The notes: generated by a model not told the origin, from the letters alone. A stretch of 64,000 nucleotides of DNA from an uncultured Acidobacteriota bacterium (GCA_902826685.1 CADEFT010000033.1:23488-87487), one strand, 5' to 3'; positions 8,601 to 16,790 are shown, counted from the stretch's first letter. Program-made: numbers and translations.

Positions 8601-8870
8601 AGGCTGGGCGGCCACGTTGTAGGACGTCCGGATGTTGCCATCGAGCGTCATCACCTCCACGCGATTGGCGGTGAAGTTGGCGACGTAGACTACGCCCCGG
8701 CCCTCATCGAGCGCCAGGTCGGAGGCGTGGCCTCCGATCGCCACGGCCTTGCCCACGGTACCGGCATACCCGGATGTGGGAGCCGACAAAAGCGCGGCCG
8801 CCACGGCCCACGCCGCGAGGCTGAACCGGCCATACTGTGCCGCTTTCCACCGAAAGATCGTCTTTATCAT
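5697..8870 (-). CDS. secreted beta-propeller protein with Solibacter-type C-terminal domain (TIGR03437)
   Basis: The roughly 1057-residue product has a long signal sequence, then YncE/NHL-like propeller blades (SDLALDEGRGVVYVANF, SLALSPDGRFLVITHYG) that make a first propeller. An Ig-like/BACON-like segment (about 410-490) and a second propeller follow. The last 230 residues run VVNAADGSGPVAPGGLVSIFGSNLSP, then ANQINGQIPF and a Gly-rich tail, a hallmark of the Solibacter uncharacterised C-terminal domain. Start choice is between GTG at 8879 and ATG at 8870; ATG with GGAG upstream is preferred. The function is probably extracellular or envelope binding; no catalytic motif was seen. Confidence 0.85.
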   Translation of the reverse strand: MIKTIFRWKAAQYGRFSLAAWAVAAALLSAPTSGYAGTVGKAVAIGGHASDLALDEGRGVVYVANFTANRVEVMTLDGNIRTSYNVAAQPSSLALSPDGRFLVITHYGNFATGSQYNGVTVIDLVTDRRQTFSLGAVPLGVSFGIDAKALVVTGTEFLLFDPWTGQTQVLGTISGATTRSLPTAQGNLPANIVSASMAVSGDGLWVFGSAAVGSAQGGGGGGQGSTTNQSLEFMYDVTTKRVEAVLWTWSPPPGPRAVAVNYDGSLHTTGWVTHDRRMDVVINQLPLASGNFEFGTHTFDTRRNLIYAEFVDTNATQTTSQTTTPSQTPTSSNTIKPVLLVLDADSMAVKERWSLPEHTSGKSVMNADSSVMYSISESGVMIIPVGNTKQIPRVMASKEDLVFRGNFCERRISTQEITITDPGGANVDFTLSTTQAGINISPSTGTTPATVRISVDPTAFQNQKGTVAATIDLKTTLGVNAPNSIRVLINNKEPDQRGSFQNIPGKLVDLVSDPVRDRFYVIRQDSNQVLVFDGTTQGQIATLKTANTPTQMAITFDRRHLLVGHDNAQVIRVYDLETLEETMPIRMPSGFYPRSIAVSANAVLAACRVSGPKHKVARIDMLARLGTEIPTLGIYENDINVNSVLVATPNGSAILMAQADGKTMLYNANTDTFTLSRKDFSALSGAYAASSFDLFLVNNQILNASLVPVATLESTSGVSSGYSFVDLQGIRMTAPANSAPGIIQRIDLSGSRSIRMARVAEAPILPEGATNQSQAGGTTGGTNQPARWTQIFTRTIAPLYSRKGVVALTQSGVTMLPWDFDAAAAAPRIERVVNAADGSGPVAPGGLVSIFGSNLSPVNQASQQTPLPTALGESCLTVNGVPVPVVYVSANQINGQIPFQAEGNVTMLLRTPGGVSDNFNLTVLPTAPTVFRNVAVGERNDLPAVFRTNNGLVVTEANPIHRGDTISLMLTGMGRTAPAVDNGAPGPSDPLASVVTEARVTLGNVDLAVEYAGMAPGAVGVYQVTARVPGNAPLGLDVPLTVSQGSGSTTVPVRVVN

Positions 8871-9109
8871 AGTCTCCACTCCACCGATCGACTGCCAAGA
8901 TAGGACGCCAAACCAAGCTCACTGCCGCGTCATCGCCAATTGGGCTGCCCCATCCGGCGCGCGGGTACTACTGCCTGTCTATCGGAGCGGCGCGCGAGAC
9001 CCTGCAGACTGGAATCCAAAATTCCTTCGCCCCGTCTCCGGACCCCGCGGCCGGACTCGCCGGATCCTCGCGGCCGCTCCGGTGTGCCGGCCTTTGCGGC
9101 CGGTCTCAC
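8871..9109. other. intergenic region with GC-rich hairpin, no gene seen
   Basis: This stretch between the 30-residue membrane peptide and the beta-propeller gene has no open frame with coding character. It contains a perfect 6-bp stem (9087-9092 with 9098-9103, 5-base loop) just after the small gene's stop. That could end the pilus transcript, although no U-run follows. Confidence 0.4.
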
Positions 9110-9202
9110 CTACTCCACGTTCTTTTTGCGCCGCATCACGATCAACCCAAGCAGAGCGATCGCGATCACCGCGCATACGATTCGGACCATCGAGCCATCC
9201 AT
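9110..9202 (-). CDS. 30-residue single-pass membrane peptide at the end of the Tad cluster
   Basis: A frame of 30 codons starts at ATG 9202, preceded by AAAGGAG at suitable spacing, and ends with TAG at 9110. The peptide begins MDGSMVRIVCAVIAIA, has one hydrophobic helix (residues about 6-22) and ends in a basic tail (MRRKKNVE). That gives an N-out/C-in single-pass membrane topology by the positive-inside rule. It lies 80 bp downstream of tadC on the same strand. It lacks the Glu5/Tyr signature of Flp pilins, so it is not an obvious pilin. It could be an accessory factor of the secretion machine or an unrelated membrane micropeptide. The call rests on the Shine-Dalgarno sequence and the helix/tail pattern. 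Confidence 0.55.
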   Translation of the reverse strand: MDGSMVRIVCAVIAIALLGLIVMRRKKNVE

Positions 9203-9282
9203 TTCGTTTTTCTCCTTTCCATCGATTACCCAACTGGAGCCGCACCTCGAGCGCCGGTGCCGGCCCGATGGGGAAACTCGTC

Positions 9283-10206
9283 TTACATGTTGTTCATCAT
9301 CGGGATGAGTTCCCGAATGATCTTGACCACAACCGGTCCCACCGTCACCACGAAAAGCGAGGGCAGGATGCAGAAGAAGATCGGGAAGACGAGCTTGACG
9401 CCCAGCTTCGCCGCTTTCTCTTCGGCCGTCTGCCGCGCCTGCACGCGCATGTAGTCGGCGTGGCCGCGCAGCGACTGCGCGACGCCGGTTCCGAAACGGT
9501 CGGCCTGAATGAGCACGGCGACCAGCTTCTTGAGATCTTCGACGGCGGTGCGCTCGGCCATGTTGCGCAGCGCCTCGGCGCGCCGTTTACCGGCTTTGAG
9601 CTCATAGTTCACCAGGGCGAACTCCTCGCTGATTTCCGGATGGGCGTGTTCCAGTTCCTTGGCCACCTGCAGGATGGCCTGGTCCAGGCCCAGGCCCGAC
9701 TCGACGCAAACCACCAGAAGATCGAGGGCGTTCGGCAACCCGCGCCGCACCTGCTTCTGGCGGCTCTTGGCCTTGAGATTCACGAATTCGTTGGGCCCGA
9801 AGAAGCCGATGCCCGCGGCGGCGGCGATCACCAGCATCTTGTTTGTGGGGTCGGCGTCGGAGCGCAGCGTGATCATGAACATCAGCGCCGGCAGCGCCAC
9901 CGCCATGACCACCTTCCAGCCATAGAGCTGGATCAGCGCGTTCTCCTGCCGCAGGCCCGCGCGGATCAGTTTCCGCCGCATCACGGTGACGTCCTTGGGC
10001 GATTGCGGAATGTAGTTGCCGAGCTTGACCAGCAGGTCGCGGAAGGCGAGGCTCGGATGCACGGGCATCACTTCGCTTGCCGGCTGGCCGGCGCCCGTCA
10101 CGCGTTCGATGGCTTCCTTCGGGCGGATCCACATCCGCAGTCCGGCCGCGCTGATGGCGACCGCGACGGCCAGGAAGACGATAAAGCTGATAAGAAAAGA
10201 AGTCAT
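9283..10206 (-). CDS. tadC: TadC, inner-membrane platform protein of the Tad pilus
   Basis: The 307-residue product has an N-terminal membrane helix, two central helices (about 98-130), and a GspF/T2SSF domain with the typical RRGLPNALDLLVVCVESGLGLDQAI and GTGVAQSLRGHADYMR segments. It ends in a C-terminal helix pair (KLVFPIFFCILPSLFVVTVGPVV). Together with TadB it should form the inner-membrane platform driven by the TadA ATPase during Flp pilus assembly. It starts 2 bp after the tadB stop and belongs to the same minus-strand operon. Confidence 0.93.
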   Translation of the reverse strand: MTSFLISFIVFLAVAVAISAAGLRMWIRPKEAIERVTGAGQPASEVMPVHPSLAFRDLLVKLGNYIPQSPKDVTVMRRKLIRAGLRQENALIQLYGWKVVMAVALPALMFMITLRSDADPTNKMLVIAAAAGIGFFGPNEFVNLKAKSRQKQVRRGLPNALDLLVVCVESGLGLDQAILQVAKELEHAHPEISEEFALVNYELKAGKRRAEALRNMAERTAVEDLKKLVAVLIQADRFGTGVAQSLRGHADYMRVQARQTAEEKAAKLGVKLVFPIFFCILPSLFVVTVGPVVVKIIRELIPMMNNM

Positions 10207-10208
10207 CG

Positions 10209-11183
10209 TTAGACCTCGATGGTGACGATCTTCTGAATGATGCCGTAGCCGATCAATTGCAGACCGACGGCCGCGCCCATCATCATGTGGCCGACCTCAT
10301 CGTTGAAGAAAAATTCCGCGTAGTAGGGGTTGACGTAGAACAGGATCACGCCGCAGCCGACCGGAATCAGCGACAACGCCATGCCGGTCATTTTGCCGTG
10401 CGCGCTGACGGCCTTGATGCGGCCGCGCAGCTTGAAGCGCTCGCGGATCACGTAGGCCAGTTTGTCGAGGATCTCGGCCAGGTTGCCGCCGGTACGTTTC
10501 TGCAGCAGCACGGCCGAGACGAAAAAGTGCACGTCGAGCAGCGGGATGCGCACGGCCAGCTTCTGCAGCGAGGTCTCAAGCGGAAGGCCGAGATTGTGTT
10601 CCTCGAAGGTGCGTTTGAACTCACTCGACAGCGGTTCCTGGAATTCGCGGTGGATCATTTCGAGCGAAACCGAGAAGGCGTGGCCGGCGCGCATCGATCG
10701 CGCCACGAACTCGAGGCTCTCCGGGAACTGCTCTTCGAACTTCTTCATACGCGCATTGCGTTTCCGGATCACCTGCAGGACGGGAATCGCCGCCGCCGCG
10801 GCCGCCAGGAACAAGCCGATCGTCCGCAGACCCGCCACCTGCCAGGCGATCAGGTAGACGCCGATGAAACAGGCCATGCAGGCGTGGATCAGCCGCGCCA
10901 CTTTCCACTTGAGGCCGGCCTGTTCGAGCAGCGTCTGGATCTTGTCGTGGATGCGGTACTTGTGCAGAATCCGGACGGTCACCTTGCCGGTGACCGAGTC
11001 TTCCTTCTGAATCAGCTCCTTGGGCGGCGCGTCGCCTTCCTTGACCTTTTTCTTTTCCTTGGAGACGCCGTGCAGCCGCTGGCGGATGCGGTCGACGTCG
11101 GCGTTGCGGACAACGCCCGAAACCACATACCAGATGCCGACCGCGGTGACCCAAACCAGAACGAGAATGATGACGAAACCCAT
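10209..11183 (-). CDS. tadB: TadB, inner-membrane platform protein of the Tad pilus
   Basis: The 324-residue product has one N-terminal helix, a cytoplasmic linker rich in charged residues (SKEKKKVKEGD), a helix pair at about 105-140 and a T2SSF domain (EFVARSMRAGHAFSVSLEMI, KRTGGNLAEILDKLAYVIRER). C-terminal helices follow. This is the TadB architecture, the partner of TadC. It begins 6 bp after the tadA stop, with a GGAGGTG Shine-Dalgarno sequence inside the end of tadA. Confidence 0.93.
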   Translation of the reverse strand: MGFVIILVLVWVTAVGIWYVVSGVVRNADVDRIRQRLHGVSKEKKKVKEGDAPPKELIQKEDSVTGKVTVRILHKYRIHDKIQTLLEQAGLKWKVARLIHACMACFIGVYLIAWQVAGLRTIGLFLAAAAAAIPVLQVIRKRNARMKKFEEQFPESLEFVARSMRAGHAFSVSLEMIHREFQEPLSSEFKRTFEEHNLGLPLETSLQKLAVRIPLLDVHFFVSAVLLQKRTGGNLAEILDKLAYVIRERFKLRGRIKAVSAHGKMTGMALSLIPVGCGVILFYVNPYYAEFFFNDEVGHMMMGAAVGLQLIGYGIIQKIVTIEV

Positions 11184-11189
11184 AGCTGT

Positions 11190-12548
11190 TTACACCTCCG
11201 CCACTTCATCGAACAGGTCCGAACGCAGACGGATGCCGGCCGCGAGCAGCTTCTCGTAGAACTTGGGACGGATGCCAGTGGCGGCAAAGCGGCCCACGAC
11301 CTTGCCTTCAGGCGTCAGGCCGCGCTTTTCAAATACGAAGATGTCCTGCAGGGTGACCACTTCGCCTTCCATGCCGGTCACTTCGGTGACGTGCGTCACG
11401 CGGCGCGAACCGTCGGAAAAGCGCGAGGCCTGCACGAGCAGGTGCACGGCGCTGGCGATTTGCTGGCGGATGGAGACCAGCTGCATGTTGGCCGTGGCCA
11501 TCGAGACCATCACCTCCAGACGCGACACGGCGTCGCGCGGCGCGTTGGCGTGGATGGTGGTGAGCGATCCGTCGTGACCGGTGTTCATCGCCTGCAGCAT
11601 GTCGAGCGCTTCGCCGCCGCGCGTTTCGCCGACCACAATGCGGTCCGGACGCATACGCAGGCTGTTGACCAGCAGTTCGCGCTGCCGGACCGCGCCGTTG
11701 CCTTCCAGGTTTGGCGGGCGTGTTTCGAGACGCGCCACGTGCGGCTGCTTCAACTGAAGTTCGGCAGCGTCTTCGATGGTGACGATGCGTTCCTTGGGGC
11801 TGATGAAGAAGCTCAAGGCGTTCAGCAGCGTCGTCTTGCCGGCGCCGGTACCGCCGGCGATGATGATGTTCATGCGCGCCTTGACGGCGGCCTCGAGCAG
11901 TTCCATCATGCCGGGCGTCATGGCGCGCTTTTCCACCAGGTCGGCCGGCATCAGTTTGTCGGTCGAGAAACGGCGGATCGACATGAGGGGCCCGTCGACG
12001 GCGAGCGGCGGGATGACGGCGTTGACGCGCGATCCATCGGCCAGACGGGCGTCGACCATCGGCGTCGACTCGTCGATGCGGCGGCCCACCTGGGAGACGA
12101 TCTTGTCGATGATGCGGATCAGGTGCTGATCGTCGCGGAAGGTGACCGATGTCAGCTCGAGCAAGCCCTTGCGTTCGACGTAGACCTGCTTATGCGTATT
12201 CACCAGAATGTCGCTGATGGTGGGGTCCTGCAGCAGCGGTTCGAGCGGACCGAGGCCGAATACCTCGTCGAGCACCTCTTCGCAGATCTGCTGTTTTTCA
12301 AGGGAACTGAGCAGCGTGGGCTCGTTGTCGATCAGCGAAAACAGCGCCTGGCGCACCTCGCCGCGTACGCGCTGGTTGTCGATGGTGGCCAGCGCCTCCA
12401 GGTTGATCTTGTCGAGCAGCTTGCGGTGGAGGGTGAACTTCAGTTCCTGGTACTCGGGCTTCAAGACCGCCTTGGGCCGCCCCGCGTTCTTGAGCAGCCG
12501 TTGTTCCCAGGTCATTTGCTGTGGTCTCGATTCGGTCGTGGGAAGCAT
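11190..12548 (-). CDS. tadA: TadA/CpaF secretion ATPase
   Basis: The 452-residue product is a GspE-family ATPase of Tad systems. It has an N-terminal domain (LGPLEPLLQDPTISDILVN), a Walker A (GGTGAGKTT, about 232-240), an atypical Walker B (RIVVGETRGGEALDM, about 313-327) and a His box (TGHDGSLTTIHAN, about 333-345). It powers pilus extrusion and, in some Tad systems, also retraction. It lies between tadZ and tadB in the operon. The ATG at 12548 lacks a strong Shine-Dalgarno sequence; an internal ATG at 12515 is an alternative start. Confidence 0.95.
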   Translation of the reverse strand: MLPTTESRPQQMTWEQRLLKNAGRPKAVLKPEYQELKFTLHRKLLDKINLEALATIDNQRVRGEVRQALFSLIDNEPTLLSSLEKQQICEEVLDEVFGLGPLEPLLQDPTISDILVNTHKQVYVERKGLLELTSVTFRDDQHLIRIIDKIVSQVGRRIDESTPMVDARLADGSRVNAVIPPLAVDGPLMSIRRFSTDKLMPADLVEKRAMTPGMMELLEAAVKARMNIIIAGGTGAGKTTLLNALSFFISPKERIVTIEDAAELQLKQPHVARLETRPPNLEGNGAVRQRELLVNSLRMRPDRIVVGETRGGEALDMLQAMNTGHDGSLTTIHANAPRDAVSRLEVMVSMATANMQLVSIRQQIASAVHLLVQASRFSDGSRRVTHVTEVTGMEGEVVTLQDIFVFEKRGLTPEGKVVGRFAATGIRPKFYEKLLAAGIRLRSDLFDEVAEV

Positions 12549-12587
12549 AGGGAATCAGGTTCTCCGTTCAAATCGCCGTCTGAATCT

Positions 12588-13793
12588 TTAGGTCTCCGAC
12601 ATGGCCGGGCTCACGCCGGCCATGGGCCCGGCTCTTTTCTTATCGGCGGCGGCGGCCGGTCCACCGATCTTGGCCGCCAGCGACTCGATGGCGCGGCCGA
12701 GCTCGCAATCGTCGGTCAGCGGCCGGCCGAGCGTGATGACGCGGTGCAGCGAAAAGTAGTCGTTCGGAAAGGTGGCAAACACCGGGCAATCGAACAGCTT
12801 GGCCATGTCCGATCCGGCCAGATCGTCTTTTTTGTTGACCCGGTTGACCACCACCTGAAACCGGTCTTTGCCGAAGCCGAGCTGCTGCAACATGCCCACG
12901 GCCTTGCGCGTCAGGTGCAGGCTTGGCAGTTCGGTGGTGGAGACCAGGCAGGCCCGTTCGGCCTCGGCCACCGCCAGTTGCGTGGTGCGGTTGAAAACGG
13001 CCGGCAGATCCAGCACGATCCAGTCGTAAAAATCGCGCGCCGAATGCAGGATCTCCTGCAGCCGGGCCGGCTCGACCGGGCCGGTATAGGGCTTCTCCGG
13101 GCCGGTCAGAATATCGACCCCGCCGCAGGTCACCGTGTAGTTGGGTAAGGAGGCGAGATCGGTCTGCGCCTGCAGCAGATCGACGAGGGAATGCTGCTGC
13201 GCCAATTTCAAATAGAAGCTGATGGTGCCCGAGGCCAGGTCGAGATCGGCGAGCAGAATCCGCTTGCCGGTGGCGCGCTTCAAGGCAAAGGCGGTTTGCG
13301 TGGCCAGCGTCGAGGCGCCCGCGCCCGGCTTGGCGCTGGCGAATACGATCAGCTTGCCCGGTTCGGCTTCGTCGCCTGGATCGGGCTGGCGCAGTTTCCG
13401 CAGCCGGGTCACTGCTTCGGCCTGGATGTTGGCGTCGAAGGGAGAGTAAAGATACTCGCTCGCCCCCTGCCGGACCGACCGGAGGATGATCTCCGAATCG
13501 TTGTGCGTATGCAGGCCGACGACCGGAACCGGCGGCTTGGCGCCGGCCAGGGTGCGGATGATCTCGCCCGCCCGCTCGATGTCGGTCGAAAGATCGACCA
13601 GCACCACGTCGGGCTGCAACTGACGCAGCCGGATTTCGAGCGTCTGCGGAGCCGGGTAGGAACTCAGTTCGGCCAGGATCTGAAACCCGCGAACCTGCGG
13701 TACCGTGGCGATGAAGCTCTCCGCCAGCGCCCGGTTGGGCGCGATGAGGATCGCCGTCAGCTCGCTGTCCCGTCTTGATCTGAACGAGTTCAT
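12588..13793 (-). CDS. tadZ: TadZ/CpaE pilus localisation ATPase
   Basis: The 401-residue product combines an N-terminal receiver-like domain (about 10-130, with PDVVLVDLS holding a plausible Asp) with a MinD/ParA-like ATPase that has a deviant Walker A (SAKPGAGASTLA, about 153-164). Later motifs are ILLADLDLASG and YDWIVLDLPAVF. This is the CpaE/TadZ pattern of proteins that place Tad pili at a cell pole. GGAG lies 8 bp before ATG 13793. It is in the operon between the secretin and tadA. Confidence 0.9.
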   Translation of the reverse strand: MNSFRSRRDSELTAILIAPNRALAESFIATVPQVRGFQILAELSSYPAPQTLEIRLRQLQPDVVLVDLSTDIERAGEIIRTLAGAKPPVPVVGLHTHNDSEIILRSVRQGASEYLYSPFDANIQAEAVTRLRKLRQPDPGDEAEPGKLIVFASAKPGAGASTLATQTAFALKRATGKRILLADLDLASGTISFYLKLAQQHSLVDLLQAQTDLASLPNYTVTCGGVDILTGPEKPYTGPVEPARLQEILHSARDFYDWIVLDLPAVFNRTTQLAVAEAERACLVSTTELPSLHLTRKAVGMLQQLGFGKDRFQVVVNRVNKKDDLAGSDMAKLFDCPVFATFPNDYFSLHRVITLGRPLTDDCELGRAIESLAAKIGGPAAAADKKRAGPMAGVSPAMSET

Positions 13794-13833
13794 TTCTTGG
13801 CTCCGCTCGGGCCTGTCAAAGAGTGCGCCAGGG

Positions 13834-15228
13834 CTACTTCCGCGGCTTGCCGGCCGGTCCCGACGCCGCTTTGCTCGACTGGCGGCTCATGCCGGCAGGC
13901 GTGTTGGGCAGCTCCGAGGGAAGGAATTCGCGCGGGAAGTTGATCGACGGCTTGGGATCGGTGGCCTGCAGCGGCATGGTGAACTCGGGCGTCACCATGA
14001 CGATCAGCTCCATTTTCGATTTGCTCTCCTGGCGGCTCTTGAACAGGGCGCCCAGGATGGGAATATTGGCAAGGCCGGGAACCTTGGAAAACGTCTCGTT
14101 CATGCGGTCGTCGATCAGACCGCCGATGACGAAGCTCTGTCCCTCGCCGAGTTCGATGTCGGTTTCCATCTTACGGGTGGCCAGGGCGGGGATGGTGAAG
14201 CCGCTCAGGGTGACGGCGTTGGCGAGGTCGATGGTCGAGACTTCGGGCCGCACGTGCATCTTGATGGTCTTGTTGGGGGTGATGGTGGGATTGAAATGCA
14301 GCCGGATGCCGTATTCGCGGAACATGATGGTCACCGCGCCCGCGTTGGCGCCGCCCTGCAGTACCGGAACCGGGAATTCGCCGCCCACATGGAAGCTCGC
14401 TTCCTTGCCGTTGGTGGTAACCAGGTTCGGTTCGGCCAGAATCTGCAGCACGCCCTGCGTGGTAAGGGCCTTGATGAACGCGCCCAGGTTCAGGTCCGGC
14501 CGGAACAGGAATACGTTGAGCAGGTCGGTCAACTGGAACTCGGAGGCGATGCCGGTGCCCTGCGACGGGCTGATGGTCTTCAGCTCCTTGCCCTGCGGAG
14601 CGGGGAACTGCTGCGTGGTGGTACGGCCCAGCGTGTTGGTGGCGCCGGTCGAAAGCAGGCTGACGCCGAAGCTCTGCGCGGAATTGCGGTTCAATTCGGC
14701 GAACTTCACGCGCAGCACGATCTGCTTCTCCACGGGCCCGTTGACCACCGAGAGATTGTTGACGATGCTTTTGGCGGCCGGCGTAGCGAGCACCGCGGCG
14801 CGGTCGGCCACCGCCTGCGCGCTCACTTTGCCGGTCAAAGAGACCGAATCCTTGGCGCCGTGCACCTGGATGTCCTCGGCGGGAAAGGTTTCCTTCAACA
14901 GGCGGCGTACCGGCTCCAGATTCAATTCGACGTTCACGTTGTAGAAGGTGCGCTGGCCGGATTTCGACCAGACCACCACCGTCGCCGCGCCCACCGACTT
15001 GCCGTGGAGCAGGATTTCACGCGTCGTGGCCGGAACGGCGTCCACCACATCGGGAGTCGAGGTCGAGATGCGCGCGATGTCTTCGGGATAATCCACCACC
15101 ACGCTTTTGCCGACGATCACGCGGACGTCGTCGACCGTCTGCGCCACCGCCACCCCCGGACCCGCCGCGAAGCACAGCGAGGCGGCCAGTGCGAACAGGC
15201 TGTTTTCCAATCGGTATAGTGCCTTCAT
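13834..15228 (-). CDS. rcpA: RcpA/CpaC outer-membrane secretin of the Tad pilus
   Basis: The 464-residue product has a signal peptide (MKALYRLENSLFALAASLCFAAG), a pilus-assembly N-terminal domain (VDDVRVIVGKSVVVDYPEDIARI), a BON-like domain (VSLTGKVSAQAVADRA) and a C-terminal secretin domain. The secretin part includes VPVLQGGANAGAVTIMFREYG and the conserved IGGLIDDRMNETFSKVPGLANIP segment. It forms the outer-membrane gate for the pilus. ATG at 15228 puts the signal peptide at the start; an in-frame ATG at 15249 would add seven residues. A Pro/Lys-rich tail ends the protein. Confidence 0.93.
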   Translation of the reverse strand: MKALYRLENSLFALAASLCFAAGPGVAVAQTVDDVRVIVGKSVVVDYPEDIARISTSTPDVVDAVPATTREILLHGKSVGAATVVVWSKSGQRTFYNVNVELNLEPVRRLLKETFPAEDIQVHGAKDSVSLTGKVSAQAVADRAAVLATPAAKSIVNNLSVVNGPVEKQIVLRVKFAELNRNSAQSFGVSLLSTGATNTLGRTTTQQFPAPQGKELKTISPSQGTGIASEFQLTDLLNVFLFRPDLNLGAFIKALTTQGVLQILAEPNLVTTNGKEASFHVGGEFPVPVLQGGANAGAVTIMFREYGIRLHFNPTITPNKTIKMHVRPEVSTIDLANAVTLSGFTIPALATRKMETDIELGEGQSFVIGGLIDDRMNETFSKVPGLANIPILGALFKSRQESKSKMELIVMVTPEFTMPLQATDPKPSINFPREFLPSELPNTPAGMSRQSSKAASGPAGKPRK

Positions 15229-15265
15229 CGAGATATTCCCCGCTTCCATTCAGATACTTCGCTCG

Positions 15266-16153
15266 CTACGGCTTGAGGATCGAGACGTTCTCGACCGTCC
15301 GCTGATTGCCCCGGATCACCACCACCTGGTCGCTGACCGGCGGCGGAGGAGGAGGCGGCGGCGCCACGGGAACGGCGCGCGCCACGGCCGGTCTTGGCCG
15401 CGGCCTCGGCAGTTGCGCCTGTTCGGTCTGCTGTTCCTTGGGAGCCTTGCCGAACAGATCGCCCAGTTTCCGCCCTGGAGTCTGCTCGATGCCTTGATCG
15501 CTGCCGCTGCGCAGCACCAACTGGATGCGGCCTTCATTACTCGCCAGAGTCAGGATCTCGGCCTGATCGGGCGTGACCAGCAAGGTGACGTTGGGCGCGT
15601 TAATGGCCTGGCCGCGGGCATCGGGCTGGGTGGTGGTGCCGGCGGTGAGAACCAGGATGTTCTGCAGTACGGTGGTGGTTGTGGTGACGGCCTCGCCGCC
15701 CGGCGGACGGCCGGTGACCAGGACGTCGACGCGCATGCCCGGCATCACGAAGCCTCCGACGCCGACCACGTCGTTGACCCGTACCGTCATGGCGCGCATC
15801 CCGACCGGAATCACCGGCGCGATGCCCACTCCGCTGCCGCGCGCCGCCAGCCGTCCTTCGACCAGCGGTTCATCGAGCAGGATGTTGCTGATGACGGGCC
15901 GGTCGATCACTTCCTCCACCTTCGAGAACCCGCCCTTGGGAAACTCTCCGTCGGGTTTCTTGACGACCTTGACGTCGGCCGGTTTCACGGTTACGCCGAT
16001 GCCCATGGCTTTGGCCGCGACAACCAGATCCTTGAACTCACCCTGTTCTTTCTTGGCCGTGCCGCCGCGCGCCGTCATTTGATAGAAGACGCTGGAAACG
16101 ACCAGCGCAAATAACAGGCTTACTCCCAAGACAGTCAGAAACCTGCGATCCAT
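15266..16153 (-). CDS. cpaB: CpaB/RcpC Flp pilus assembly protein
   Basis: The 295-residue product has an N-terminal membrane anchor (residues about 6-26), a SAF domain (DLVVAAKAMGIGVTVKPADVKV) and the RcpC/CpaB core (VIPVGMRAMTVRVNDVVGVGGFVMPGMRVDVLVTG). The C-terminus is a long Pro-rich tail with a run of prolines. CpaB proteins act in the periplasm with the secretin. ATG at 16153 is preceded by AGGAAGG. Immediately upstream lies a terminator-like hairpin (16175-16195) that any cpaB transcript must read through. Confidence 0.92.
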   Translation of the reverse strand: MDRRFLTVLGVSLLFALVVSSVFYQMTARGGTAKKEQGEFKDLVVAAKAMGIGVTVKPADVKVVKKPDGEFPKGGFSKVEEVIDRPVISNILLDEPLVEGRLAARGSGVGIAPVIPVGMRAMTVRVNDVVGVGGFVMPGMRVDVLVTGRPPGGEAVTTTTTVLQNILVLTAGTTTQPDARGQAINAPNVTLLVTPDQAEILTLASNEGRIQLVLRSGSDQGIEQTPGRKLGDLFGKAPKEQQTEQAQLPRPRPRPAVARAVPVAPPPPPPPPVSDQVVVIRGNQRTVENVSILKP

Positions 16154-16174
16154 AGCGTTACCTTCCTAAAAGCG

Positions 16175-16249
16175 AAAAACGGACCGGCGCGGTCCTAAGC
16201 CCAACCAGGAACGTCCGCTCGCGCCGGTCTCCGTTCGTTCGCGCGTTCC
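16175..16249 (-). promoter_or_regulatory. terminator-like hairpin with competing pairings before cpaB (candidate attenuator)
   Basis: Reading the minus strand, a perfect hairpin (16195-16181, stem GGACCG/CGGTCC with a 3-base loop) is followed by G and five T, the form of an intrinsic terminator, 8 bp before the cpaB Shine-Dalgarno. A 10-bp upstream segment (16229-16220) is exactly complementary to 16191-16182 and would break the terminator. A further 6-bp pair (16249-16244 with 16213-16208) would loop out that segment or make a pseudoknot. No known riboswitch consensus was recognised. Confidence 0.5.
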
Positions 16250-16294
16250 ACAAAACCCTTGCCCCAAGTTGATCGTCATTTACTGGAACCGTCT

Positions 16295-16768
16295 TTAGTG
16301 CGGTACCAGTGCCAGCAGCACACCCACGGCGATTGCGGGAGCGTAGGGGATCGATTTCTGGCCCATTCGCTCGCCCTTCTCCCGCCCAGCGAACTTTTTC
16401 AAAGCCGCCGCGGCCAGCACCAGCCCGGCCAGCACGGCTCCGGTAATAGCGGTGTAATACGCCGCCTCAAGCGAACGTCCCGGCCCGAGCAGCGCGCCGA
16501 AACCCGCCATCAGCTTGACGTCGCCTCCGCCCATGCCACCGAGAACGTAGAAGATCAGAAACACCAGGAACCCCACGCCGCACCCGGCCAGCGCCGTTCC
16601 GAGACCCGCCAGGCCGCCATTCCAGATCTGATAGATCGCGCCCGCCAGCAACGCCGCCAGCGAAGTCCAATTGGAAATCTGCCGGCGCCACAGGTCTTCA
16701 CCAACCGCCGCCGCCCCGATCGCCAAGGCGATCCACATCTCCGGACTGATTGCGAATGCTTTGTCCAT
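16295..16768 (-). CDS. tadV: TadV/CpaA prepilin peptidase (A24 family)
   Basis: The roughly 157-residue polytopic protein carries both catalytic aspartate motifs of A24 prepilin peptidases. These are an early Asp (GEDLWRRQISN, about 25) and the GGGDVKLMAGFGALLGP motif (about 81-97). Short A24 proteins like this process Flp prepilins and TadE/F pseudopilins. Both ATG 16768 and a TTG four codons upstream are possible starts, and neither has a strong Shine-Dalgarno sequence. It is the first recognisable tad gene; cpaB follows after 141 bp containing the candidate attenuator. Confidence 0.9.
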   Translation of the reverse strand: MDKAFAISPEMWIALAIGAAAVGEDLWRRQISNWTSLAALLAGAIYQIWNGGLAGLGTALAGCGVGFLVFLIFYVLGGMGGGDVKLMAGFGALLGPGRSLEAAYYTAITGAVLAGLVLAAAALKKFAGREKGERMGQKSIPYAPAIAVGVLLALVPH

Positions 16769-16790
16769 GCCGATGAGCAACCTGGGTACT

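Noticed and set aside
10257..13148. Long open frame antisense to tadB, tadA and tadZ
   Set aside because: It spans several well-supported Tad genes on the other strand and has His/Gln/Arg-rich low-quality sequence.
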